NCBI GenBank assembly: GCA_030280995.1
Contig: JASXTE010000010.1
Location: 25,235,823-25,299,822 of the forward strand
DNA: 64,000 nucleotides
Direction of reading: 5' to 3'
DNA from: Hemileia vastatrix
Taxonomy: Eukaryota; Basidiomycota; Pucciniomycetes; Pucciniales; Zaghouaniaceae
Notes under the pieces: generated by a model
What the model saw: only the letters and a program-made list of their open reading frames with translations
Told to the model about the DNA's origin: nothing
The model's database searches: none
Shown here: positions 55,180 through 64,000 of the stretch, in pieces
Position numbering within the stretch: position 1 is the first letter of the stretch
Layout: each line of letters begins with the position of its first letter
Made by a program: the position numbers and the translations under genes

Positions 55180-57050
55180 TTTGGCCTGTCAATGAGCCTA
55201 TGCCTGTAGGATTGAATCCTCTTTTGTCAAGAGATCCCTACTGTACTCCTCTGGTAAAGAATCCTCCTGATTTTGAGGAAATTGTTAGAGTGACTATGGA
55301 AAGGTTGAGGGTTTTTAATTTTGGTCTTGATGGTTGGTTGTCTGGTGAGGAAAAGAAGTTGTTGTTGCACATTATTGTGCTGAGGGAGAAGGCAGTGGCA
55401 TTTGTTTAAGAGGAAAGGGGTGTGTTGAAACACTCTTATGGGGAACCTTACTTGATTCCTGTGGTTTGTCATGAACCTTGGCAAATCAAACCTATTCCAA
55501 TTCCTGTTGCTATCCGGGATGATTTTGTGGAAATTTTTAGGGAAAGAGTCAGGACTGGATTGTATGAACAATCAACTTCTAGTTACTCAAGTCCGGTTTT
55601 CTGTGTTAAAAAGCAGAATGGAAAGCTCAGGGTGGTACATGATCTTAGAGCCCTGAATAGAGTTACTATCAAGGATGCAGGGAGGACTCCAAGTGAAAAA
55701 AACTTTGTGGAAGCCTTTGCTGGAAGGTTGTGTTATGGTTTGGGTGATATTATGGGTGGTTATGATGAAAGGGAACTTCACACTGATTCATGGCCACTCA
55801 CAACGTTTGAGAGTCCTCTGGGAAAATTTCAGCTCACTAGGTTGCCTCAAGGAGAAACAAATTAAGTAGAAGTTTATCAAGCACAAATGGCTTGTATTTT
55901 TCAGGATGAGGTTGCTACTCATGCTGGTATTTTTATTGATGATGGTGGAATTAAAGGACCCTCCACTGATTACGGAAATGAAGTGCTGAAAGAGAACCCA
56001 GGTATAAGGATATTTTTTTGGGAATATGAAATTACTCTAGAGAGAGTATTGTTTAGAATTGAAGAAGCTAGTTTGACCATTTTTGGGTCAAAGTTTAGTT
56101 GTTGTGTTCCTGCACAGGAAATTCTTGGTCATGTGGTATGTAAAGAAGGGAGGATTATGGAAAAGAAGAAGGTTAATAAAATTCATTCATGGCCAAGGCC
56201 TAAAAATACTACTGAAGTCAGGGGATTTTTGGGAGTTTGTGTGTATGTCAGGATTTTTATTAAAGATTTTTCTTTGTTGGATTCACCTTTAAGGAGGCTG
56301 ACCAGGAAAGATGCAGAGTGGGAATGGACTGAAGAGTGTGAAGAGGCTTTTTGGAAGTTGAAGAAGGTGGTGGGTGAAGATATTATTCTTCACAAGTTGG
56401 ATTATGGTAGGGAAGCTGGAAAGATTTATCTGGTGGTGGACTCAAGTTATATTGCTGCTGGTGCTGTTTTGTCTCAGGAAGATAAATCTGGGAAGTTCAG
56501 GCCAATAAGGTATGATTATGTGGTTTTTAATGAGGTGGAATCTAGGTATTCTCAGCCAAAGTTGGAATTGTGTGGTGTAGCAAAATTTTTGAAGAAGCTA
56601 CAAACTGTTTTGTGGGGGAAGCATTTTGAGCTGCAGGTGGATGCTGAATCTCTGGTTCAAATGATCAACACACCTAGTCTTCGAAATGCTCAAATGACTA
56701 GGTGGGTAGCATTTATTCAGCATTTTTCATTTGACCTGCTTCACAATCCAGGTAGAACATTTACAATGCCAGATGGATTATCAAGAAGGCCACCCACAGA
56801 TGAAGATTCTGATTCTGTAGAGTTTGAAAAAGATGTCCCAGTGGTTAGGGCCAGCACAAAGGGTGCTGAAGATTTTTCTCTCCTCCCCCATGAGGCTAAA
56901 CTGGAAAATTGTTGTCACCTCCCCCATGAGGCTTAACTGGATGATTTTTCTCTCCTACCAAAAGAGGTTAAACTGGATGGCTCTGATCTTGATTCTGGTG
57001 ATCATGATGTTTTTGTTGATGAAGATGGGGCTTTTGTTTGGGATGGCTCA
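55180..57050 (+). pseudogene. Element E reverse transcriptase and RNase H
   Basis: RT fingers/palm text (LYEQSTSSYSSPVFCVKK, KLRVVHDLRALN at about 55560-55660; GKFQLTRLPQG near 55825). After a stop at 55864 comes the active-site region HAGIFIDDGG (about 55920-55950), then ILGHVVCKEGRI and the connection. RNase H has VVDSSYIAAGAVL, a Glu in KLELCGV and QVDAESLVQMI. The last part NPGRTFTMPDGLSRRPP is typical of gypsy RNase H ends. A stop in the link at 55408 and another at about 56935 break the frame. The Asp-rich linker holds three LPHEAKL-like repeats (56875-56970). The protein belongs to a different lineage from A-D and is G/T-richer in codon use. Confidence 0.82.
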
Positions 57051-58511
57051 AATTTAGAAAATGGTGTTTTTGTTAGTGAACTGGATTCTCATAAGATTCT
57101 GTGGAAGGGAAAGGATTTACCAAAGTTTAGAGATTGGTGTCCTTGTTGGGCCGGTTGTGTTGCTCATGTGCACACTGGTGATTTTGATGACATGGTTGTA
57201 CCCTTGGATGTTGTTCTGTTGGATTTTGAAGATGATACCTGGGGTCAGACTGGGTTTTATTTTATTTTGGTTGAATATCTGTTAATCTTGGAGAGGCCGG
57301 ATATTTTTGATGAAGATACTTGGGTGGAAATCAAGAAGAAGAGTCCTGGATTCAATATTTCACAAAGGCGGTTGATAAGGAGGAGACATCCAAATCCTCA
57401 AGTTGTGGTGACTCAGAAGAAGGGTCAAGATTTGGTGTTGAAGTCTTTGCATGAACACCTTGGTCATAGAGGCTTTGGGGAGACTTATAGAAGAGTAGCA
57501 GACATATTTTGGTGGCCATGTATGAATTTGTCTGTGCAGGGTTGGGTTCAATCTTGTGAAGAGTGTCAAAGAAGAAGTCACTTATAACCTAAAGAGGTTG
57601 GCCGTGCTACTGGTGAATCAACTGTGTTTGTAAGAGTCAGTTTGGATGCTGTCCATATTAAAGAGGGAAGGTATAAATACTTGATTGTTTCTAGGGATGA
57701 TTTGTCTGGTTGGGTGGAGGCGGTGCCTCTGGTTAATTTGACTTCCAAAAACGTGGCAGAATTTTTGAAGAAGGAATGGGTATTTAGATATGGGTTGATG
57801 AAGTTGGTGACTGTTGTCAGTGGGCCAGAGTTTAGAGCTGAATTCAAAGAAGCTGTTGCAAGTATTGGTTCTAAAGTCAGGGTGGCTACACCTTATTATC
57901 CTGAAGCCAAAGGCATGGTTGAAAGAGGCCATCAAGTTATCAAGAATGCTTTGCTTCAGATGTGTGGAGATAGTGCTGAAAAATGGAGGCATTATTTACC
58001 CTTGGTGTTATTTGATGATAGGTTCACTGTGAAGAGGACAACTGGCTATTCTCCTTATGAATTAATTTTTGGTCAGAAAGCTGTTCTACCAGTGGATTTG
58101 TAAGCTATCTCTTATATTGGAATTGATTGGGATGATGTGTGCTCAACAGAAGAATTGCTCTGTGCCAGGATGCAACAGTTAGAATGTAGAGAGGAATGTC
58201 AAGAGAAGGCTTACTCTAGAATGATGAAGATAAGAAATCAATCAGTCAGATACTGGGACAAGAAGTTGGCTCATAGACTCAGGAATCCCTTGAAACCTGG
58301 TTGTTTGCTTTTGGTGTATAATAGAATTTTGGAGAGTCAGTGGGGAAAGATGTTTGCTGAAAGATGGAATGGACCTAACAGAGTCAGATCTCAGGTATCT
58401 GGAGGTTCTTATGTCTTGGAAGAGTTGGATGGTGCAGTCTTAAAGAAGAGAGTGACTGCTAACCAGGTGAAGAGATTTTACCCTAGAGGCACTAGAATTG
58501 AAGAAGATTGA
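57051..58511 (+). pseudogene. Element E integrase
   Basis: HHCC zinc module (HEHLGHRGFGETYRRV...CEECQRRS, about 57450-57575). Core with first Asp in SLDAVHI (about 57639-57660). The region that normally carries Asp-Asn-Gly reads VVSGPEF, so the second catalytic Asp is lost. The Glu is kept in GMVERGHQVI. A C-terminal module follows (WNGPNRVRSQVSGGSYVLEEL, ending FYPRGTRIEED). Stops at 57584 and 58100 interrupt it. There is no chromodomain, in contrast to A-D. The frame closes at 58509. Confidence 0.82.
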
Positions 58512-59270
58512 CTCTGCAATGAGGATAAACTATGGACCATTCTGTAATTTTGGATTTTGGTAATGCTGTGCATCTGTTTTGTTTGGAACTTTTTTGTTAG
58601 AAGGTACCCATGGGTGGGGATTCTAGATTTTATCTTGGCAAGTGTGGGCGTGACTGATGGTCTGGCTGCTCTATCAACAGTTACCCCAGATTGTTTGTTT
58701 CCAACCCCTTCTCTTGATTTGGTTGAACCCTAGTATTGGTTTTTCTTCACAGGTTTTATTCCTCTATGACTTTAAACTGGATATTCTTTTAGTCTCATGT
58801 GCTGGACTCTTCACGTTTATTGGTTTTGGTTTTTTTGTGTTGGATGTTGTGTTTTTGTTAGAAGGTACCCAAGGGGGGGACTCTTGATTTTATTTTGGCA
58901 AGTGTGGGGTTAACTGATGAGCTGGCTGCTCTGTAGAACAGTTACTCCATAATGTCTGTTTCAAGTATTTTGTTTGTCCTAGTTGAATCCTAGTTCTGGT
59001 TTTTGTTATTCAGGCTCTAGTCCACTATGACTTTAAACTGGCTTGGGACTGGCTTCTTATTTTTTCATTTAGATTGGTGGCGGATCACTGGTGGTCTCCT
59101 ATCATTTTTACTTATTGGAGGGATCCCACCCAGTTATCATTTCATTGGACTGGACTTTTTCTTTTTTCTGATTTTTGTGTTTATGGTTGTGTTAGATAGT
59201 AGTTTTAGATTATTTTATTTTTTCTCTTTTTTTCTTTTAATTTTTTATGGTGGCTATTAGGATGTAAAGA
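58512..59270 (+). repeat. Element E 3' region with duplicated polypurine/GCTGGCTGCTCT unit
   Basis: No ORF. A unit of about 200 bp occurs at about 58595-58790 and 58855-59045 (spacing about 260 bp). It comprises GTTAGAAGGTACCCA, a G-rich tract, GATTTTATYTTGGCAAGTGTGGG, ACTGATGRKCTGGCTGCTCT, ACAGTTACYCCA and CTATGACTTTAAACTGG. A third, shorter copy lies at 61793-61905. The purine tracts look like polypurine-tract copies, but no LTR follows them. Confidence 0.75.
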
Positions 59271-59705
59271 GGGAAAAATCACAAAATTAGGGTGTTACCA
59301 CATCAGGGTCACCTGGATGTGGGAAAGCATTTGTGGGGAAAGGCTCATCAATTGGCTGGGAAACGCTATTTTCTTTTTTCTCTTTTTCTCTTTTAATTTT
59401 TTATGTGGGTTATTAGGACTCAAAGAGGAAAAAATCACAAAATTAGGGTGTTACCACAGCAGGGTCACCTGGATGTGGGCAAGCATTGGTGGGGAAAGGC
59501 TCATCAATTGGCCAGGCAATGCTATTTTCTTTTTTATTTATTTCATTTTTTCTATGTTTCATTTTTTATTATTTTCTTTAATCTCTAGTTTTTTATCTTA
59601 AATCATTTAAAATATTTAAAGGTGTATCCACATCAAGGTGCACTTGGATGTGGGTAAGGTATCAGGGGACCAGCTCATCAATTGGCTGGGGGATACCATT
59701 TTTAA
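59265..59705 (+). repeat. About 150-bp tandem repeat, three units
   Basis: Units start near 59277, 59427 and 59620. Each has GGGTGTTACCACA-CAGGGTCACCTGGATGTGGG, AAGGCTCATCAATTGGC and a T-rich spacer. The third unit has diverged. Beyond it, to 59925, lies an AT-rich stretch with AAAATAAAAATA microsatellite (59790-59850) and a TATATA run. Confidence 0.8.
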
Positions 59706-59925
59706 TAATTATTTATTTCATATTATTTCATTCATTTCATTTTAATTTCATTTTCAAAAATCTTTTTAGTATGTTAGTAGTTTAGTAGTTAAAAATAAAA
59801 ATAAAAAATAACAAAATAAAAATAAAAATAAAAAATAAAAATAAAATAAAACAAATTTATATATATATATATCTGTTAGCTGTTATTATTTTTTTCTATT
59901 TAGTGAATTTTTATAAATATTTTAT

Positions 59926-61487
59926 TTAATGACGGGATGAAGAATCCTCTGGTGGTGGGTCTGGATGGTGTTGGCATTTTTGTTTCTTGTTTGGATTAGA
60001 GGAAGAACTGTGTTCTTTGTAGTGCAGGCTTCTGGAGAAAGTATACAGGTTATAGTGATCAGGAACTGGGTCAGAAGGCAAACTTTGGGAAGAAGAAGAA
60101 GAAGCAGGAATGGAGTGCTGGAAAGTGTGCTTAAAAATTTGAGACATCTTCCAGTGGTCATCAAGGAGTTGTTTTCTCAGATTCCTCTCAAATTCATTCA
60201 ATGATCCATGGAAAGCAAACGCCTTGAGCACGTTGGAACACATCATGCTTAGGTGTTGCTTCATATCAGCATAATCTAGCATCAAAGTAGTTTCTAGGGG
60301 TTGGCCAATTCCAAATTCAGCTGCAGGAGGTGGGGTTCCAACTAAACAGAAGAATTGGTTCAATAATTAATCTCTGTTGAAGAAATTGAATTTTGTTATT
60401 TTATTTTGGTACTTAGAGATTGGGAGATCTTCAAATTTGTATGCAGCTGAAATCTGGATGGCTGAAGAGTGTTGAATAGATGTTGTAGGAGGGTCCACCA
60501 GATGGAGGTATGGATTTTCATGGTCATTCTCCAAATGGTGTTGAGAAGATGAAGGAGAAGAAGGAGATTCCTGTGACCTGGGTTCAGCAGCAGGGCTGTT
60601 GCTGTTGCTTTTGTTTATATTATTGCTTGGTGCAGGTTTGGTAGATACTGATAGAGGAGTGCCTGGTTGGTTGTAGGAAGGACCAGGAGATGGTGAACTG
60701 GTAGCTGATTGTGATCTGCTGGATGAAGATCTAGAAGAAAGAGAACTATCAGAGAAATAATTGGTGGCCAGAGGAGAGGTGAAGTTATTTATTACTGAAG
60801 TAACAAGAATTTTTTGTTTAAGAACAGTGTTGGCTGTTCTGGTGTTTGCAGTGGGTCCTCTAGCAGGCCTTATAGAGATGTTGGAATTTCTGCTGTTGAT
60901 AGAGGAAGAAATGGTGTTGGTACGCATTTCTCTGGGAGCATTAGGAGGTTGTGGTGTAGTGTTATTGGTGTTGGATAGAAGAATTTGGCTATTATACGGC
61001 TGAATTTGGGAGGTCTGAGCCTGATTTTTGCTTTCTGGTGAGGTGGGCCGGCTGCCTGGACACTTTCTAGCAGCCTAGGAGCTGATTTTGATGCCATTTT
61101 TGCTAAATTTTCTGATAGAAAAGCAGATTCTTGAGAAGATAAATCTGGTCTTTTAGGAATGCTTTTGGGAATGGAACGGTGTGATCTTCTGGAAGGAGAA
61201 AAAGATAAAGAGGAAGATGCAGGTCCAAGATCTGGTGACCTGGTAGGAGATCTGGATACATATTTATGTGAAGGTGAAGGTGGAGGTATTGGGTAGTTGG
61301 GATCTCTGTCACATCTTTTCTTTTTAGAATTGCAAGAATCACAGTCCCTGTTATATAATTTGGCCTGGGAAGTAGGAAGAGTGAATGTGCAAGGTCTGCA
61401 CATGTGTATGCACTGTTTACAAGTGTAGTCCTTAGGAGCAGTGAAGCAGGGAAGGTCCCATGGGTCAAAATTTGGTGATCCAGCCAT
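59926..61487 (-). pseudogene. Antisense Cys-rich, Ser/Pro-rich protein gene downstream of E integrase (copy 1)
   Basis: Opposite strand to E pol. From ATG 61487: MAGSPNFDPWDLPCF, then a Cys cluster CKQCIHMCRPC and DCDSCNSKKKRCDRD (about residues 22-66), recalling Zn-binding clusters. A long Ser/Pro/Arg low-complexity part follows. The frame changes near 61050 and continues (60927-60413). A probable intron with AG near 60342 leads into a helical C-terminal part (MLDYADMKQHLSMMCSNVLKAF, NEFERNLRKQLLDDHWKMSQIFKH) and a basic Ser/His-rich end at 59926. I do not recognise the family. A second, related copy starts beyond the right edge. It may be an antisense ORF of E or a host-derived gene. Confidence 0.5.
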
Positions 61488-61639
61488 AATCTGTGAAGGA
61501 GAAATAATGAAGAGAAAAGAGATGAATAAAAAAAATTTATCAGTGATATGTAGATGGTGTAGAAAGAGTGGAAGTATAGCAAGTTGGCTGTGAAGCATTG
61601 TGCATGGAGGAAGCTCCACCTTAGCTATGCAAAACACTG

Positions 61640-62070
61640 TAAGTCTGTCAAGACTTTAAACTGAACACTGGAAAGTCTTTCAAGACTTTAAACTGAACAC
61701 TGGTACAGTCCCCCAAGACTATAAACTGAGGATGGTTTTATGGTTGAGTACTTCAAGACTATAAACTGATAATGGGAGTGGGTGTGATTCTGGCAGAGGT
61801 TATCCAAGGGGGAGTCTCTGAATTTTGTTAAGGCAAGTGTGAGGGTAACTGATGAGCTGGCTGCTCTGTCAAACAGTTACCCCAGAATGTTAGTTTGTTT
61901 CTTTGGGTCTTAAATGTTTTGATCTCTGGTTCTGTCTTTTGATTTAGGTTTTTAGTCCCCCAAGACTATAGACTGAGGGTTTTGAGTCCCACAAGACTAT
62001 AAAATGAGGGCTGTTAGTCCCCCAAGACTTAAAACTGAGGATTAGTCCCCCAAGACTGTAAACTGAGGAA
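61640..62070 (+). repeat. Short repeats AAGACTNTAAACTGAGG and third polypurine unit
   Basis: About eight copies of a 20-24 bp word, best form GTCCCCCAAGACTATAAACTGAGG. They lie near 61645, 61674, 61708, 61757, 61955, 61986, 62010 and 62041. The third PPT/GCTGGCTGCTCT unit (61793-61905) sits among them. The word ACTTTAAACTG also occurs in the two units near 58.7 and 59.0 kb, tying this block to the 3' region of E. Confidence 0.75.
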
Positions 62071-62147
62071 ATTTTATGATGATTGGCGACATTCAGGAAG
62101 TCTTGAGAAGTCAAGAATTTTTTTATATTTTTAAGTCAAGAGATTAA

Positions 62148-64000
62148 TTAAGAGTCAGGAGGCAGAAGAGAATCAAGAGATGTAACAAAATTTTCAGCAT
62201 TGGCTTTGAACTGGTGTATGAGGCTCTTCCTTTTCTCAAGGTCCTGTGGGTTCCTAGCAGGAGTGGATTGGAACTAGTTTAGTAAGAGATGCTTCTGTTG
62301 AGAAGAATATTGTTGAAATTTGTCCTTGATGGTGGGAAATGGATTATGTAAGCTGGTCATCTAGAAGAAGGAGAAAAAGAAGAAGAAGGAATGAAGAGGA
62401 GGAGGAGGAAATAGAAGTAAGGTATTTGAAAAATACTAAGGGAGGAGAAATAATAGGAATAATAAAAATGTTTAAATGAGATAAGAAAATTGCAACAGCA
62501 ATTTATGAGGAATGACACAACAGTAAGGCTTATTTTATTGATAGAATATTTATTTTAGTAAGTCAAGTTTCTCTGTGTGGTTCACAATTATTATTATTAA
62601 TAAACTTCAAGCAGGCTTTGATTATTTATATAATATTTAGATTAGATTTATAATACTAATAAAAATCAAAATAAATGTGTTATATATTAAAAAATATGTT
62701 CAAGTTGAGTGTAAAATAAGTGATGAGGCTACAGGGGGTTACCCAAGGCCTTTATATAGGAAAGGGGCCCTCTGAAGCACCATAATAAAGTATATACAAG
62801 GAAAAATGAAAACATAATAACAAAATAACTAATGTCGAGTAAATGTAAGGGGAAATATGACACAATTAACTAAGACACATGATTTAGAGCCCAAATATCC
62901 ACCAATTTATACCCAAACAGTTACCATAAAATTAGTGAGTAATTAAATAAGTTTGAGACACATAAAAACAATTAATTTAATTTAAAACATGTCTTATAAT
63001 CTTTTAAGTGATAAAAAATTAAAATGAAACATGAAAAATAAACTTATTTTAACACGTAAAAATAATGTAATTAATTAATTTAGTATAAGACATGAGTAAT
63101 TAATTATTATAATTACCTTTATTAGTGTAATAGTTATTTTAAATTAAAAAAAATACTTATTATAACAAAATTACTAATTTTTAAAATAATACATTAATAA
63201 TTTATTTAATAAAGTGTTTTAACTTGTTTAATAATTTGATGACACAATTAGGAATCAAAAAAGCGTCCAATATTATTGTTTAATAACATATGTAAGGTTT
63301 TATTTAATATATAATTTTAATTAATTAATTTAATTACATTATAAGTTAATTTTATACTTATAATTACAATATATGTTTATAATTAATAAATTATTAATTT
63401 ATATTTATTAAATACATAAAAATGCACCATAATTTATAGAATATAACATTTATTATGCTTAATTTAAATGTATATATAATTTATATAATAATAAAATTAA
63501 TATAATATTTATTTTACTTATATTTAATAAGATACTTATATAATTTCATTGTGTAATATAATATTAATTTATATACATAATAAGCATATTTTTACGCCCT
63601 CTTTTGGTTCCAGTAAATTAAATAACATTTACTGGGCTCCTGGTATAGCCTGGATGACAGATTAGGTGGGGGTGCTTCAATGGTTCCCACATTGTCATCA
63701 TCACTGTTAGGAGGGAAATGAACTGGAAAATTGTCAGATTGAAGTCCAGTATGAAGAAGTTTTGAGCTTACCATCAGAAGGACCAGGGATGTTAGAGCTA
63801 GTGATAGTAGTAGGGTTGGCACTCTTTTTGAAGGGTGTAACTTGTGTACAAGTCTGGGGATCAGGATGGATGGCCTGGAACTTTTGGTGCTGGTAGAAGG
63901 TTGATCAGGTTGTGGAGAAGGAGAAGGTGTTGAAGAGGAAAATGGACCATGTCTGAAACAAGTCTTCTTCATAGAGTGACAGGTATCACAGGAGGTTCTG
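62148..64000 (-). pseudogene. Antisense Cys-rich gene (copy 2), split by a solo LTR, runs off right edge
   Basis: Reading right to left from the edge: SCDTCHSMKKTC (compare DCDSCNSKKKRC of copy 1) and then a Ser/Pro-rich part. A likely 50-nt intron follows (GTAAGC...TTCCAG near 63720-63770), then NSDDDNVGTIEAPPPN. The gene is cut at 63664 by the solo LTR. On the other side (62341 leftwards) the frame continues as PFPTIKDKFQQYSSQQKHLL, meets a TAG near 62276 and ends DSLLPPDS at about 62148. Two related antisense genes in a row suggest duplication. Confidence 0.5.
62347..63659 (-). repeat. Solo LTR of the B family, minus strand
   Basis: 1313 bp with perfect TSD GATTA (62342-62346, 63660-63664). 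The right end is ACTGGGCTCCTGGTATAGCCTGGATGACA, the reverse complement of the B LTR start with a few changes; the left end corresponds to the CTAGAWGACTGACCGACA end. The TATA region survives as CTTTATATAGG (about 62750), and the segment around 63240-63265 matches the internal GGCGCTTCTTTTGACC part of B. It is older than element B. Confidence 0.88.

Noticed and set aside
59317..59601. Open frames in the 59.3-59.6 kb repeat
   Set aside because: Frames follow the tandem repeat and T-rich spacers; no domain.
1..64000. tRNA, rRNA or other structured RNA genes
   Set aside because: I found no tRNA-like A/B box pair or rRNA segment by reading; the primer-binding sites are only short complements.

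Overview
This window is a stack of nested transposable elements from a fungal genome, and no ordinary host gene is recognisable. Short (52-64 nt) GT-AG introns with CTRAY-type branch points, a Tet/JBP-like 2OG-Fe(II) dioxygenase, PIF/Harbinger transposon genes and chromodomain Ty3/gypsy elements point to a TE-rich basidiomycete. A rust-like (Pucciniales) genome is plausible because that dioxygenase family is, to my knowledge, expanded there, but the sequence does not prove it.

Layout, outside in. F (1-1729 and 6331-8675) is a decayed chromodomain-type gag-pol copy. It is split by a 4.6-kb terminal-inverted-repeat element (1730-6327, TSD TAT) and cut at 8675 by E. E (from about 8676 to beyond the right edge) is a different, larger Ty3/gypsy lineage with a tRNA-Lys-type primer-binding site. 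Its gag (9866-11698), protease (52876-54340), RT-RNase H (55180-57050) and integrase (57051-58511) are degenerate. They are followed by more than 5 kb of repeats and antisense Cys-rich ORFs. D (11699-52875, TSD GGTTG) sits in E. C (17444-51261, TSD GTAAC) sits in D. C was then hit by a PIF/Harbinger transposon (20360-26470, TSD TAA/TAAT) and by two young chromoviruses, A (31102-39851, TSD CATAT) and B (39990-49308, TSD CATCC). Two minus-strand solo LTRs lie in E: an A-type at 54341-55179 and a B-type at 62347-63659. LTR-pair divergence by eye falls in the nesting order (D about 4%, C about 2.7%, A and B about 0.5%).

How the genes work together. A is the only element with a fully open gag-pol (2004 codons): coiled-coil Gag N-region, capsid, zinc knuckle, aspartic protease, RT, RNase H, integrase and chromodomain. 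B has the same architecture with one 1-nt frameshift and an 18-bp integrase deletion. The Harbinger element carries a damaged DDE transposase, a Myb/SANT-like partner gene on the other strand and, between them, the Tet-like dioxygenase gene.

Two observations stand out. First, A, B, C and D all conserve two intron-like segments at the 5' end of gag, each of length 1 modulo 3. Removing the first switches translation from the Gag-Pol frame into a second conserved frame. That frame encodes a 159-205 aa protein ending Pro-Trp-stop exactly at the second intron. Second, the Tet-like dioxygenase is inside a Harbinger transposon. In addition, three of the four chromovirus insertions fall within a homologous 136-bp stretch near the 3' end of pol.
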